Assembly (NCBI RefSeq): GCF_042646205.1
Contig: NZ_JBHRTF010000004.1
Coordinates: forward strand, 992,001 to 1,056,000
Origin: Cellvibrio fontiphilus_A
GTDB taxonomy: Bacteria; Pseudomonadota; Gammaproteobacteria; Pseudomonadales; Cellvibrionaceae
Direction of reading: 5' to 3'
Length of the DNA: 64,000 bases
Positions 8,441 to 16,564 of the stretch are shown in pieces. A program made the translations under genes and the position numbers. The notes under the pieces are model-generated. The model had not been told where the DNA came from, did no database searches, and saw only the letters and a list, made by a program, of their open reading frames with translations. The first letter of the stretch is position 1, and each line of letters opens with the position of its first letter.

Positions 8441-9044
8441 GCAGGACGTTCATTTTGCACCTAATACCTATCATGACCGCTACTTTAATTGTGAAGCGGC
8501 CAAGATTTTACCGGGTGAGTATTACGTAACCTCGACAAATAAAATGATTGTCACAGTGTTAGGTTCTTGTGTGGCTGTTTGTTTGCGCGACCGCTATTCC
8601 GGTGTTGGTGGCATGAATCATTTTTTATTGCCCAACGATGAATCCAATCAGTCTGGTTTGCTTGCTGAGTCTGCACGTTATGGCAGTTATGCTATGGAAT
8701 TATTAATTAATCACTTATTAAAAACCGGTGCTAATCGAAATCGCCTTGAGGCTAAGGTTTTTGGTGGTGGTAATGTGTTGCGTGGCATTACTATGAGTAA
8801 TGTGGGGGAGCGCAATGCTGAGTTTGTGTTGAATTATTTACACAATGAAGCCATTCCTATTGTTGCACAGGATTTACTTGGGCCTTATCCGCGCAAGGTG
8901 TATTTTTTTCCAAAAACAGGAAAGGTGCTGGTTAAGAAAATAAAATCTATTCATAACTCAACCATTATGGATCGCGAAAGTGAGTACCGCTTGCGGGTTA
9001 AGTACACTCCCAAAGGAGGAGATGTTGAGCTTTTTTCGGAGTAA
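8430..9044 (+). CDS. cheD: Chemoreceptor glutamine deamidase CheD
   Basis: 204 residues. The catalytic cysteine is in VLGSCVAVCLRD and the catalytic histidine in GGMNHFLLP; VFGGGNVL is a further conserved block. CheD converts receptor glutamines to glutamates and can stimulate CheA. ATG 8430 overlaps the cheR stop and has GAAGG eight bases upstream; ATG 8409 would give a longer overlap and is less likely. Confidence 0.93.
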   Translation: MSLEQDVHFAPNTYHDRYFNCEAAKILPGEYYVTSTNKMIVTVLGSCVAVCLRDRYSGVGGMNHFLLPNDESNQSGLLAESARYGSYAMELLINHLLKTGANRNRLEAKVFGGGNVLRGITMSNVGERNAEFVLNYLHNEAIPIVAQDLLGPYPRKVYFFPKTGKVLVKKIKSIHNSTIMDRESEYRLRVKYTPKGGDVELFSE

Positions 9045-9049
9045 TACTC

Positions 9050-10120
9050 GTGGCTATTAAAGTGCTTGTTGTCGATGATTCGGCGTTAGTGCGTAGTTTG
9101 TTGGCGGAGATAATCCGCTCTACACCCGGTTTGCAATTGGTGGGCTTGGCACCGGATGCGTATGTTGCGCGAGATATGGTGAAACAGTTTTCCCCGGATG
9201 TGATTACCCTTGATATTGAAATGCCGCGCATGGATGGCTTGAGTTTTCTGCAAAAACTAATGCGCGCCAGACCAACGCCAGTGATTATGATATCTACTCT
9301 GACGGAGGAGGGCGCTGAGGCAAGCTTACAGGCACTTGAGTTTGGCGCTGTGGATTTTATTCCTAAACCCAAGCTCGGCATTACCGCTGGCATTCGTGAT
9401 TATGCGGAGTTGATTGTAGAAAAAATTCAGATGGCTGCCCAAGTGAAGGTCAAGCCTTTGGCTGATGCCAATAATCATCGCGACAAGATTGTGGCATCAG
9501 ATAAAAAAATTACATCACCTATGCAGGGAACAGAAAAAATAATTGCTATAGGTGCTTCTACTGGAGGTACGGAAGCTATTAAGGATTTATTGTTGCAACT
9601 ACCGGCGGCTGTGCCGGGTATTGTTATTACCCAGCATATGCCGGCAGGTTTTACGCGAACTTATGCAGAGCGCTTGAATAAAGTCACGCGGTTGCATGTG
9701 GTGGAGGCTAAAGGCGGCGAAAGAATATTGCCGGGGCATGCTTTTTTGGCGCCTGGTGGTCACCATCTGATTGTTGTGCGTTCAGGCGCAGATTATCTTG
9801 TCAAACTTTCTGATGCAGAGCCTGTGCATCGGCATCGGCCAGCAGTGGATGTCATGATGGAATCTGTTGCCTTGGCTGGAGGTAAAAATGTGTTGGGTGT
9901 GTTGCTGACTGGAATGGGCAAAGACGGCGCGAAGGGAATGTTGGCGATTAAACAACAAGGCGGATATACCTTTGCTCAAGATGAAGCCAGTTGTGTTGTC
10001 TATGGTATGCCCAAAGAAGCAGTGCAAATAGGCGCAGTCGATCAAACCGTTGTGCTGGATAAAATGGGTTCAGTATTACTGGAAAAAATTAAATCGCTTG
10101 GTGGCGGTAATCGCCTGTAG
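9050..10120 (+). CDS. cheB: Chemoreceptor methylesterase/deamidase CheB
   Basis: 356 residues. The receiver domain has D55 in TLDIEMPRMDG. The C-terminal esterase domain has the catalytic triad motifs GASTGGTEAI (Ser), TQHMPAGFT (His) and LLTGMGKDGA (Asp). Phosphorylation by CheA would activate it to demethylate the receptor. The start is GTG 9050 with CGGAG nine bases upstream, five bases after the cheD stop. It is the last gene of the operon and faces the convergent sensor gene across 38 bases. Confidence 0.94.
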   Translation: MAIKVLVVDDSALVRSLLAEIIRSTPGLQLVGLAPDAYVARDMVKQFSPDVITLDIEMPRMDGLSFLQKLMRARPTPVIMISTLTEEGAEASLQALEFGAVDFIPKPKLGITAGIRDYAELIVEKIQMAAQVKVKPLADANNHRDKIVASDKKITSPMQGTEKIIAIGASTGGTEAIKDLLLQLPAAVPGIVITQHMPAGFTRTYAERLNKVTRLHVVEAKGGERILPGHAFLAPGGHHLIVVRSGADYLVKLSDAEPVHRHRPAVDVMMESVALAGGKNVLGVLLTGMGKDGAKGMLAIKQQGGYTFAQDEASCVVYGMPKEAVQIGAVDQTVVLDKMGSVLLEKIKSLGGGNRL

Positions 10121-10158
10121 CCTTTATGAAATCCCTTCAACCTTTAACAGCATAGTGA

Positions 10159-12462
10159 TTAATAACGTTGTGGCGCTTGAGGGAAGCCGACTTCAAAATT
10201 GATAGTTTCCATATGTGGCTGCAGCTCAATGGTGCCATGCATTCGTTGTATTATTTCTTTGGCGATAGCCAAGCCAAGCTCAACCCCTTCTTTATATCCT
10301 GCACGGTGTAAACTGGTTTTTTGTTCTATTTGTTGTTGCAATTCGCTCCGGGCTGCCTTGTCCAATTTGTGAGAAATACACTTCATTTCAAATTTCACTT
10401 GCCCTCTCTCCTCAATCAAATTTATTTCTACCAGTCCATCGCGCCCTGCTGCTTTTAATAAGAACTGCAAAATATGCCCAACGGCTTGTTCAAACCGGCG
10501 GGAGTCAGTATTGATCATCGGGTTGTTCAAGTTGTGGTTGATTACTGCTTTGTTTTGGTAGATATCACAAAAAATTTGCTGTTGTTCTACCGCAGCCTGA
10601 ATTAACGGCAATGCAGGCTGATAACTGAGATTGAAGGTTAAATCTGTACGCGACAAATTTTGCATTTCCAGCAAATTGCCCATGAGTTTTTGTAGCTGGT
10701 AATTATTGCTTTGGACTATTTCGGTGAGGTTAACCAGATGTTCAGGAAGCTCTTCACTGGCGCGTTTGCGTAGCAAGGTAATGGCCTCACTGATCAAGTG
10801 CAGTGGCCCCAGAATTTCCCGCGTGGCGGCATTGATGAATTGCATACGCAGGTCATCAATACGTTTCTTTTCGGTAATGTCCCTGACGATTCCAATAAAT
10901 ACCGGCTCGCCTTGTTGATATACCCGCGACACCATCAAGTCCATGGGGAATTCTTGTCCATTGCGGCGAATGCCGCGCACCTCCCGGCCTATTCCGAGAA
11001 TATTTTTTTTGCCGGTCTTTAAATGGTTTTGGAGATAGCTGTCATGCATAGAGCGATAAGGCTCCGGCATTAACATGCTGACATTTTTGTTTATCACCTG
11101 CGGGGCGCGGTAACCAAAAATCGTTTCCGCCGCATGATTAAAACTTTGGATGATGCCAAATTTATCAATGATGATAATGCCATCGGCAATATCGTTGAGA
11201 ATGGTCTGGTGTTGCTGGTTGCTCGCTTCCAGAGCGGCTTGGTCTTGTTCATGTTGCTGCTGATGACTGAGTGTCTGTATGAATTGGGCAATGCTTTTGA
11301 GGATTGGCTCAAGGTAGTTAACTGTGTCAATGGAATAACCAGCTGGTGCATTGGCCAAGCCTAAAATGGCAATTTGTTCTTTGCCGTTAAATACCGGAAT
11401 GCCTATAAAACTTTCTATAGCGGGGTGACCGGGTGGAAGTGCTGCTGCGCGTAAGTCGCGACCGAGATGGCTGGTAATGAGTGGTTTTCCGGTCAACATT
11501 ATGCTGCCGAACATGGTGCCGAGATTTCGATATTCTCCATTGGAGGGCAGGTTTTTTTCGCGAAACAAGCTCAGTTGTAAGTCGTTGCTTTTGATGCTTG
11601 AGAAAACCAATGCTTGCATAAAGGGTTGATCTTGATCATCCCTATGAACCTGACTGATAAATCCTAGCTTGCTGTCGCATAGGTTTAAGGTATTTTTCAG
11701 TAAGCTTTCCAATGCGGCATGAACATTATTTTCCTGAATGAAGGTGGATTGGGCGCTATTGATTATTTGTTCCAAGCGTTGTTTTTTATCGAGTGCTTCA
11801 CTGAGACGTAACAAGTCAAACTGTTTGTTGAGTTGATCGGTCATCATGTTGCGAGTGCGAGCAGTTCCCGCAATTACAAACAGAATAAACATGAAGCTCA
11901 TGCTTCCCATAGCAATAGCGGTAGGGCTGTTGTGCAATAGCATGACCACGCACAGTGGGCTGATGGCTAATATCACAAAACCAATGCTGCAGTATTTATC
12001 GACAGTGAGGGAGGTAACCGAGCCGGTGGCGATACCCGCGAGCGTAAATGCCAGCAGTGCTTGATAGATGCTTGCATCCTGGGCAAACAATAAAAACGCG
12101 GCAGAACCCCAGGCTAAACCAGTTAGCCAGGTGCCTAAGCGAAAGGTGTTGAGCCAGAATCGTGCAGAGTAAAGTTGATGCACATTTTTCCAGCTAAGCC
12201 AGAGAATCAGGCGTGCAAGTAATGCGCTATCAAGAATAAGGTTCCACAGAATGATGTCAGCGTGCGCAATTACTTTCCACTGTGAGGCGCTGAGACACAG
12301 TGCGACCACAATCGATGAGAACAGCGAAAGCGGGAAACCCTGGTAGAGCTGGCGAACTTGCTCCGGTTCTAAATGTTGTCGTTGAAAGAGTTCAGGTGAG
12401 GACTCACCGGAAACCTGGTTTTCAAATTCTGTTTTGGGCGGTGGCGGTGGATTATCCTGCAT
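10159..12462 (-). CDS. Membrane GAF-PAS sensor with degenerate histidine-kinase core (pseudokinase)
   Basis: 767 residues. A proline-rich N terminus precedes about six hydrophobic segments (residues 44-200). A GAF domain follows (about 245-395), then a PAS domain (about 415-530, GIIIIDKFGIIQSFNHAAETIFGY) and a region shaped like a histidine kinase. In the DHp segment, INAATREILGPL aligns with the usual ISTVSHELRTPL, putting arginine (R548) where the phospho-histidine should be. In the ATPase half the N-box asparagine and the DxGxG motif are missing; GVELGLAIAKE is a remnant of GTGLGLAI. The protein should therefore sense but not autophosphorylate. It is transcribed towards the che operon. It has no response-regulator partner nearby. 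Confidence 0.85.
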   Translation of the reverse strand: MQDNPPPPPKTEFENQVSGESSPELFQRQHLEPEQVRQLYQGFPLSLFSSIVVALCLSASQWKVIAHADIILWNLILDSALLARLILWLSWKNVHQLYSARFWLNTFRLGTWLTGLAWGSAAFLLFAQDASIYQALLAFTLAGIATGSVTSLTVDKYCSIGFVILAISPLCVVMLLHNSPTAIAMGSMSFMFILFVIAGTARTRNMMTDQLNKQFDLLRLSEALDKKQRLEQIINSAQSTFIQENNVHAALESLLKNTLNLCDSKLGFISQVHRDDQDQPFMQALVFSSIKSNDLQLSLFREKNLPSNGEYRNLGTMFGSIMLTGKPLITSHLGRDLRAAALPPGHPAIESFIGIPVFNGKEQIAILGLANAPAGYSIDTVNYLEPILKSIAQFIQTLSHQQQHEQDQAALEASNQQHQTILNDIADGIIIIDKFGIIQSFNHAAETIFGYRAPQVINKNVSMLMPEPYRSMHDSYLQNHLKTGKKNILGIGREVRGIRRNGQEFPMDLMVSRVYQQGEPVFIGIVRDITEKKRIDDLRMQFINAATREILGPLHLISEAITLLRKRASEELPEHLVNLTEIVQSNNYQLQKLMGNLLEMQNLSRTDLTFNLSYQPALPLIQAAVEQQQIFCDIYQNKAVINHNLNNPMINTDSRRFEQAVGHILQFLLKAAGRDGLVEINLIEERGQVKFEMKCISHKLDKAARSELQQQIEQKTSLHRAGYKEGVELGLAIAKEIIQRMHGTIELQPHMETINFEVGFPQAPQRY

Positions 12463-12669
12463 TTATTTTCTCGCCAGTGGTGAAAGTGTATTGAGCATTG
12501 GCCAAGTATAGAACAGCGACTAGGGCTTTCTAGCAGCATTGGTTAATTCTGGAGGGAAGTTTTGGGGTGGGGAATTACAGGGTATTACCTGCACGCAGGC
12601 TAACAACAATATTGCTTTGGGTATGACTGCTCCGGGTAAATCACCCGGAGCAGTATTTTTGACTTTGGC
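12463..12669. other. Intergenic region between sensor gene and carbonic anhydrase gene
   Basis: About 200 bases with no credible ORF. On the minus strand TATACT (12505-12510) is a possible -10 element for the sensor gene. On the plus strand there is a GGA-rich stretch (12550-12575), the small palindrome CCTGCACGCAGG (12588-12599) and a strong hairpin with a plus-strand T run at 12626-12660. No plus-strand gene precedes that hairpin. Confidence 0.6.
12626..12660 (+). terminator. Strong hairpin plus T run, plus strand, with no annotated upstream gene
   Basis: ACTGCTCCGGGT and ACCCGGAGCAGT form a 12-bp perfect stem around AAATC, followed by ATTTTT. The T run is on the plus strand only; on the minus strand, the carbonic anhydrase side, the stem is followed by CATACC. 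It therefore looks like the end of an unannotated plus-strand transcript. Confidence 0.6.
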
Positions 12670-13299
12670 TTAGTAAAGGCGGTACTGCTCGGGGATTTGC
12701 TCAATACAATCCACTGGTGGTACCAGCTTGTGCAAAATGCCATCGTGAATGTCGTAAATCCAACCGTGGATGCTCAGCTCCTGGCCGCGTGCCCAAGCGT
12801 TTTGAACAATATTGCTGCGGGCAATGTTCTCTACTTGCTGCACCACGTTCAATTCACAGAGACGGTTGACACGAGCGTCCAAGTCCTGGATTTCATCAAC
12901 AATTTCTTTGTGCTTGTAATAAACATCGCGGATGTTGCGCAGCCAATAATCGATCAAGCCCAGCTTACGGTTTTCCAAAGCAGCTTTAACGCCGCCGCAA
13001 CCATAGTGACCAGTCACCATTACATGTTTTACTTTAAGAAACTCAACTGCATAGTTCAGAACGGTCATACAGTTTAAGTCAGTGTGGATTACTACGTTGG
13101 CTACATTGCGATGTACAAACAGTTCGCCCGGTGCCAAATCCACAATTTGATTGGCTGGCACACGACTGTCAGAACAGCCAATCCACAGATATTCCGGTGC
13201 TTGTTGTTGTGCCAAATTGGAAAAAAAGTCAGGCTCTCTGCGTTTGATGTCTTCGGCCCATTTTGCGTTGCTGGCGAACAGGCTCTCTAAATCACTCAT
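12670..13299 (-). CDS. can: Beta-class carbonic anhydrase
   Basis: 209 residues, a cytoplasmic zinc enzyme interconverting CO2 and bicarbonate. Zinc ligands C42 and D44 are in IGCSDSRVP and H98 and C101 in VTGHYGCGG, the same positions as in Escherichia coli Can. R46 completes the Asp-Arg dyad. The length is close to other members. It is transcribed divergently from the exonuclease I gene across 120 bases. Confidence 0.95.
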   Translation of the reverse strand: MSDLESLFASNAKWAEDIKRREPDFFSNLAQQQAPEYLWIGCSDSRVPANQIVDLAPGELFVHRNVANVVIHTDLNCMTVLNYAVEFLKVKHVMVTGHYGCGGVKAALENRKLGLIDYWLRNIRDVYYKHKEIVDEIQDLDARVNRLCELNVVQQVENIARSNIVQNAWARGQELSIHGWIYDIHDGILHKLVPPVDCIEQIPEQYRLY

Positions 13300-13419
13300 A
13301 GTGGCTCCAAGGCGGGACTTTAATGAAAAATTTCAGGATAAAAATCCCGCGCAGTATAGGGGAAAGTATTTGGCAGGTGTTAGATTGCTCGGTTTTGGTG
13401 CTGCCGTTTAACCCGGAAA

Positions 13420-14901
13420 ATGTCTGGAATGAGTAATATGAAAAACGCTGTATCGGCAAGTCTTTATTGGCACGATTATGAAACCTGGGGCGAAGTTCCC
13501 GCTATTGATCGCCCCTCACAATTCGCGGGTGTGCGTACCGATGAGGCGCTTAATGTGATCGCCGAACCGCTCATGATTTACTGTCAGCCCGCCCCCGATG
13601 TACTACCCAAACCCGAGGCTTGCTTGATTACCGGACTGCTGCCACAGGTAGCCCAGGAAAAAGGGCTGCCGGAGAATCAATTTATTGCTGCTATTCATCG
13701 TGAATTGGCGCGGCCTGGCACTTGTGGTGTCGGTTTTAATTCCATTCGTTTTGACGATGAGGTGACACGTTATACGCTTTATCGCAACTTTTTTGATCCC
13801 TATGAGCGCGAGTGGCGCAACGGTAATTCGCGCTGGGACATTATCGATATGGTGCGAATGACTCGGGCCTTGCGCCCCGAGGGCATCGAGTGGCCCAACT
13901 ATGAAGATGGTCGCCCCTGTTTCAAGCTGGAGATGTTGAGCCAGGCTAACAACCTCAAGCATGACGCGGCTCACGATGCACTTTCTGATGTGTATGCCAC
14001 TATTGCAGTGGCCAAGTTAATTAAAACCCGCCAACCCAAGTTGTATGACTACGCCTATCGCCTGCGTGACAAGCGTTTTGCTGCAAGCTTGATCGATATA
14101 GATTCCGCCAAGCCTTTACTGCACATTTCCTCACGCTTTCCGTCCGAAAATGGCAACGCAGCATTGATTTTACCTCTGGCAATCCACCCAACTAACAAAA
14201 ATTCGATCATCACATACAACCTCAGTTCGGACCCCAGGGCTTTGCTCAGTTTGCCGGTTGAGGCTTTGCGTGAGCGGCTGTTTACACGCACCGAGGATCT
14301 GCCTGAAGGGGTAGAGCGCTTGGCTCTCAAAGAGGTGCACCTGAATAAAACCCCTATGCTAATGCCTGCTGCGATGCTGGATGATGCTGTCGCCAATCGG
14401 TTGGGTATCGATAAACAGCGCTGCGAAGCGCACTGGCACTTGCTGCGCAACTTGACCCTGAGCGAGCGCGAGGATCTCTTGCAGCGCTTGCAGCAGCTGT
14501 ATCTAGCAAACCAATATGCTGGCAAAACTGATCCAGAGCAGCAGTTGTACGATGGTTTTTTTGATGATCATGACAAGCATTTGATGGCTAAAGTGCGCAC
14601 CGCAGATCCTTCCTCTCTAGCGGGCGGCGAATTTCCCTTCAAGGATTCGCGTTTGGCGGAAATGCTTTTTCGCTACCGGGCGCGCAATTACCCTGCCAGC
14701 TTAACTCCGCCAGAGCAGGGGCGCTGGCGGGAGTTTTGCCGCTGGCGGCTTACCTCGCCAGAGGCACAGTCTTCATTAACGTTGGTGGAGTTTGAGCAGC
14801 GCATACAAATTCTTATGGGGGCTGAGTCGACTACCCCGGAGCAGCGTCAGTTGTTGCAGCGTTTGGCTGGTTATGGCGCGCAATTGTTGGCGGCTTGTTA
14901 G
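13420..14901 (+). CDS. sbcB: Exodeoxyribonuclease I
   Basis: About 490 residues. It degrades single-stranded DNA 3' to 5'. The N-terminal DEDD exonuclease fold shows YWHDYETWG (first Asp/Glu pair), GVGFNSIRFDDEV, and the third motif HDAAHDALSDVYA. The rest matches the SH3-like and helical C-terminal regions of the ExoI family. Three in-frame ATGs (13420, 13429, 13438) could be the start; GGA sites fit 13420 and 13438 about equally. Confidence 0.93.
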   Translation: MSGMSNMKNAVSASLYWHDYETWGEVPAIDRPSQFAGVRTDEALNVIAEPLMIYCQPAPDVLPKPEACLITGLLPQVAQEKGLPENQFIAAIHRELARPGTCGVGFNSIRFDDEVTRYTLYRNFFDPYEREWRNGNSRWDIIDMVRMTRALRPEGIEWPNYEDGRPCFKLEMLSQANNLKHDAAHDALSDVYATIAVAKLIKTRQPKLYDYAYRLRDKRFAASLIDIDSAKPLLHISSRFPSENGNAALILPLAIHPTNKNSIITYNLSSDPRALLSLPVEALRERLFTRTEDLPEGVERLALKEVHLNKTPMLMPAAMLDDAVANRLGIDKQRCEAHWHLLRNLTLSEREDLLQRLQQLYLANQYAGKTDPEQQLYDGFFDDHDKHLMAKVRTADPSSLAGGEFPFKDSRLAEMLFRYRARNYPASLTPPEQGRWREFCRWRLTSPEAQSSLTLVEFEQRIQILMGAESTTPEQRQLLQRLAGYGAQLLAAC

Positions 14902-15069
14902 GCTGGGGTGACGTGCTTGGTTATTGTTATATCGCCCTTTTTAGTCCTTGCAGCGGTGGGAATTTCATCCGCTTGCTAGTACAATTCTGCGCCCAAGAAG
15001 GCAGCGGTCTGCGTTTATGGCGCCTGATTCTGCTGTAAGAATTGTCAATGAGTGTTAGCGGGAGCTCCC

Positions 15070-16287
15070 ATGTCATCTATTAAAAAAGTCGTGTTGGCCT
15101 ATTCCGGTGGCCTGGATACATCCGTGATCGTCAAGTGGTTACAGGAAAACTATAACTGTGAGGTGATCACCTTTACCGCTGATATTGGTCAGGGTGAGGA
15201 AGTGGAACCCGCGCGCGCCAAGGCTCAGGCTTTGGGTGTTAAACAAATTTACATTGATGACTTGCGCGAAGAGTTTGTCCGCGATTTTGTGTTCCCCATG
15301 TTCCGTGCCAATACTATTTACGAAGGTGAATATTTGCTAGGCACCTCAATTGCTCGTCCACTGATCGCCAAGCGTTTGATTGAAATTGCTAACGAAGTCG
15401 GTGCTGATGCTATTTCTCACGGTGCTACTGGCAAAGGAAACGACCAAGTGCGCTTTGAGTTGGGTGCTTATGCGTTGAAACCCGGTATCAAAGTAATCGC
15501 ACCCTGGCGCGAGTGGGATCTGACCTCCCGCGAGACCCTGATGGCTTACTGTGAGAAGCACAATATCCCGGTTGATTACGCAAAGAAGAAGAAATCACCT
15601 TATTCCATGGATGCCAACCTGCTGCACATTTCTTATGAAGGTAAGGTTCTGGAGAACCCCTGGACTGAAGCCGAAGAAGATATGTGGCGCTGGACTGTTG
15701 CCCCTGAAGCCGCTCCGGATAAACCGACTTACCTCGAACTGACTTACGAGAAAGGCGATATCGTTGCTATCGATGGCAAACCAATGTCTCCCGCTACTGT
15801 GCTGGCTTACTTGAATAAAGTCGGCGGTGAGAACGGTGTTGGTCGTCTGGATATCGTAGAAAACCGCTATGTCGGTATGAAGTCTCGCGGTTGCTATGAA
15901 ACTCCCGGCGGCACCATCATGATGCGCGCACACCGCGCGATTGAATCTATCACTTTGGATCGTGAAGTTGCCCACTTGAAGGACAGCTTGATTCCCAAGT
16001 ATGCGGACATGATTTACAACGGTTACTGGTGGAGCCCTGAGCGTTTGATGATGCAAGCGATGATTGATCAGTCGCAGACTCATGTAAACGGTGATGTGCG
16101 TGTGAAGTTGTACAAAGGCTCAGTGAGTGTTGTTGGTCGTCGCTCTGCTGACAGTTTGTTTGATGAAAAAATAGCGACCTTTGAAGATGATGCTGGCGCA
16201 TACAACCAAAAAGACGCAGAAGGTTTCATTAAACTGAATGCACTGCGTATGCGTATTGCTGCAAACAAAGGTCGTGTACTTAAATAA
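15070..16287 (+). CDS. argG: Argininosuccinate synthase
   Basis: 405 residues. It condenses citrulline and aspartate using ATP in arginine synthesis. The N-terminal P-loop of N-type ATP pyrophosphatases is VLAYSGGLDTSV; later family blocks include GATGKGNDQVRFE and SPYSMDANLLH. ATG 15070 has GGGAG seven bases upstream; a GTG at 15052 is in frame but less likely. It stands alone, 168 bases after sbcB; that gap shows nothing I can name. Confidence 0.96.
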   Translation: MSSIKKVVLAYSGGLDTSVIVKWLQENYNCEVITFTADIGQGEEVEPARAKAQALGVKQIYIDDLREEFVRDFVFPMFRANTIYEGEYLLGTSIARPLIAKRLIEIANEVGADAISHGATGKGNDQVRFELGAYALKPGIKVIAPWREWDLTSRETLMAYCEKHNIPVDYAKKKKSPYSMDANLLHISYEGKVLENPWTEAEEDMWRWTVAPEAAPDKPTYLELTYEKGDIVAIDGKPMSPATVLAYLNKVGGENGVGRLDIVENRYVGMKSRGCYETPGGTIMMRAHRAIESITLDREVAHLKDSLIPKYADMIYNGYWWSPERLMMQAMIDQSQTHVNGDVRVKLYKGSVSVVGRRSADSLFDEKIATFEDDAGAYNQKDAEGFIKLNALRMRIAANKGRVLK

Positions 16288-16296
16288 GTATCACTT

Positions 16297-16326
16297 GCCC
16301 GCAGTTCTATGGGTACGGGCGCTTTA
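16297..16326 (+). terminator. Weak terminator candidate after argG
   Basis: GCCCG and CGGGC (16297-16320) enclose 14 bases and are followed by GCTTTATTTA. The stem is short and the T run broken, so this is tentative. Confidence 0.35.
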
Positions 16327-16389
16327 TTTAGGCGGGGGGAGTCACCAAACCGATAAATAACGCGCCCGGGTTAATTCCGCATAAATAAT

Positions 16390-16403
16390 TTGATAAATAT
16401 CAA
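16390..16403. promoter_or_regulatory. FNR/Anr box upstream of ccoN
   Basis: TTGATAAATATCAA matches the FNR/Anr consensus TTGAT-N4-ATCAA at all ten conserved positions. Its centre is 168 bases before the ccoN start. A -10-like CAAAAT at 16426 sits at the spacing expected if the box is at -41.5, the usual place for FNR-type activation. It should induce ccoNOQP at low oxygen, as known for cbb3 oxidases. Confidence 0.85.
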
Positions 16404-16425
16404 TCCGATAACTACTTGCGTGGGA

Positions 16426-16457
16426 CAAAATGCCGCACATGAGGCAAAATGCCGCAC
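16426..16457 (+). repeat. Direct repeat CAAAATGCCGCAC in the ccoN leader
   Basis: CAAAATGCCGCAC occurs at 16426-16438 and again at 16445-16457, a 19-base period. The first copy overlaps the predicted -10 element and transcription start of the FNR-controlled promoter. I know of no regulator for this sequence. Confidence 0.8.
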
Positions 16458-16564
16458 CTTCAGTAGGGTTATAGGCTTGATGATCGTCGTGAAGCCTCGT
16501 GCATCTAATTGTGCGGCCAAAGACAAACAAGTTTTCATTTCTCTTTAAGTAACAGGAAAGTCCT

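Noticed and set aside
12670..13299. Hairpin at 12626-12660 as carbonic anhydrase terminator
   Set aside because: The T run is on the opposite strand; on the minus strand the stem is followed by CATACC.
16342..16530. 62-codon minus-strand ORF in the ccoN leader
   Set aside because: It overlaps the FNR box and promoter, has no family resemblance and no good ribosome site.
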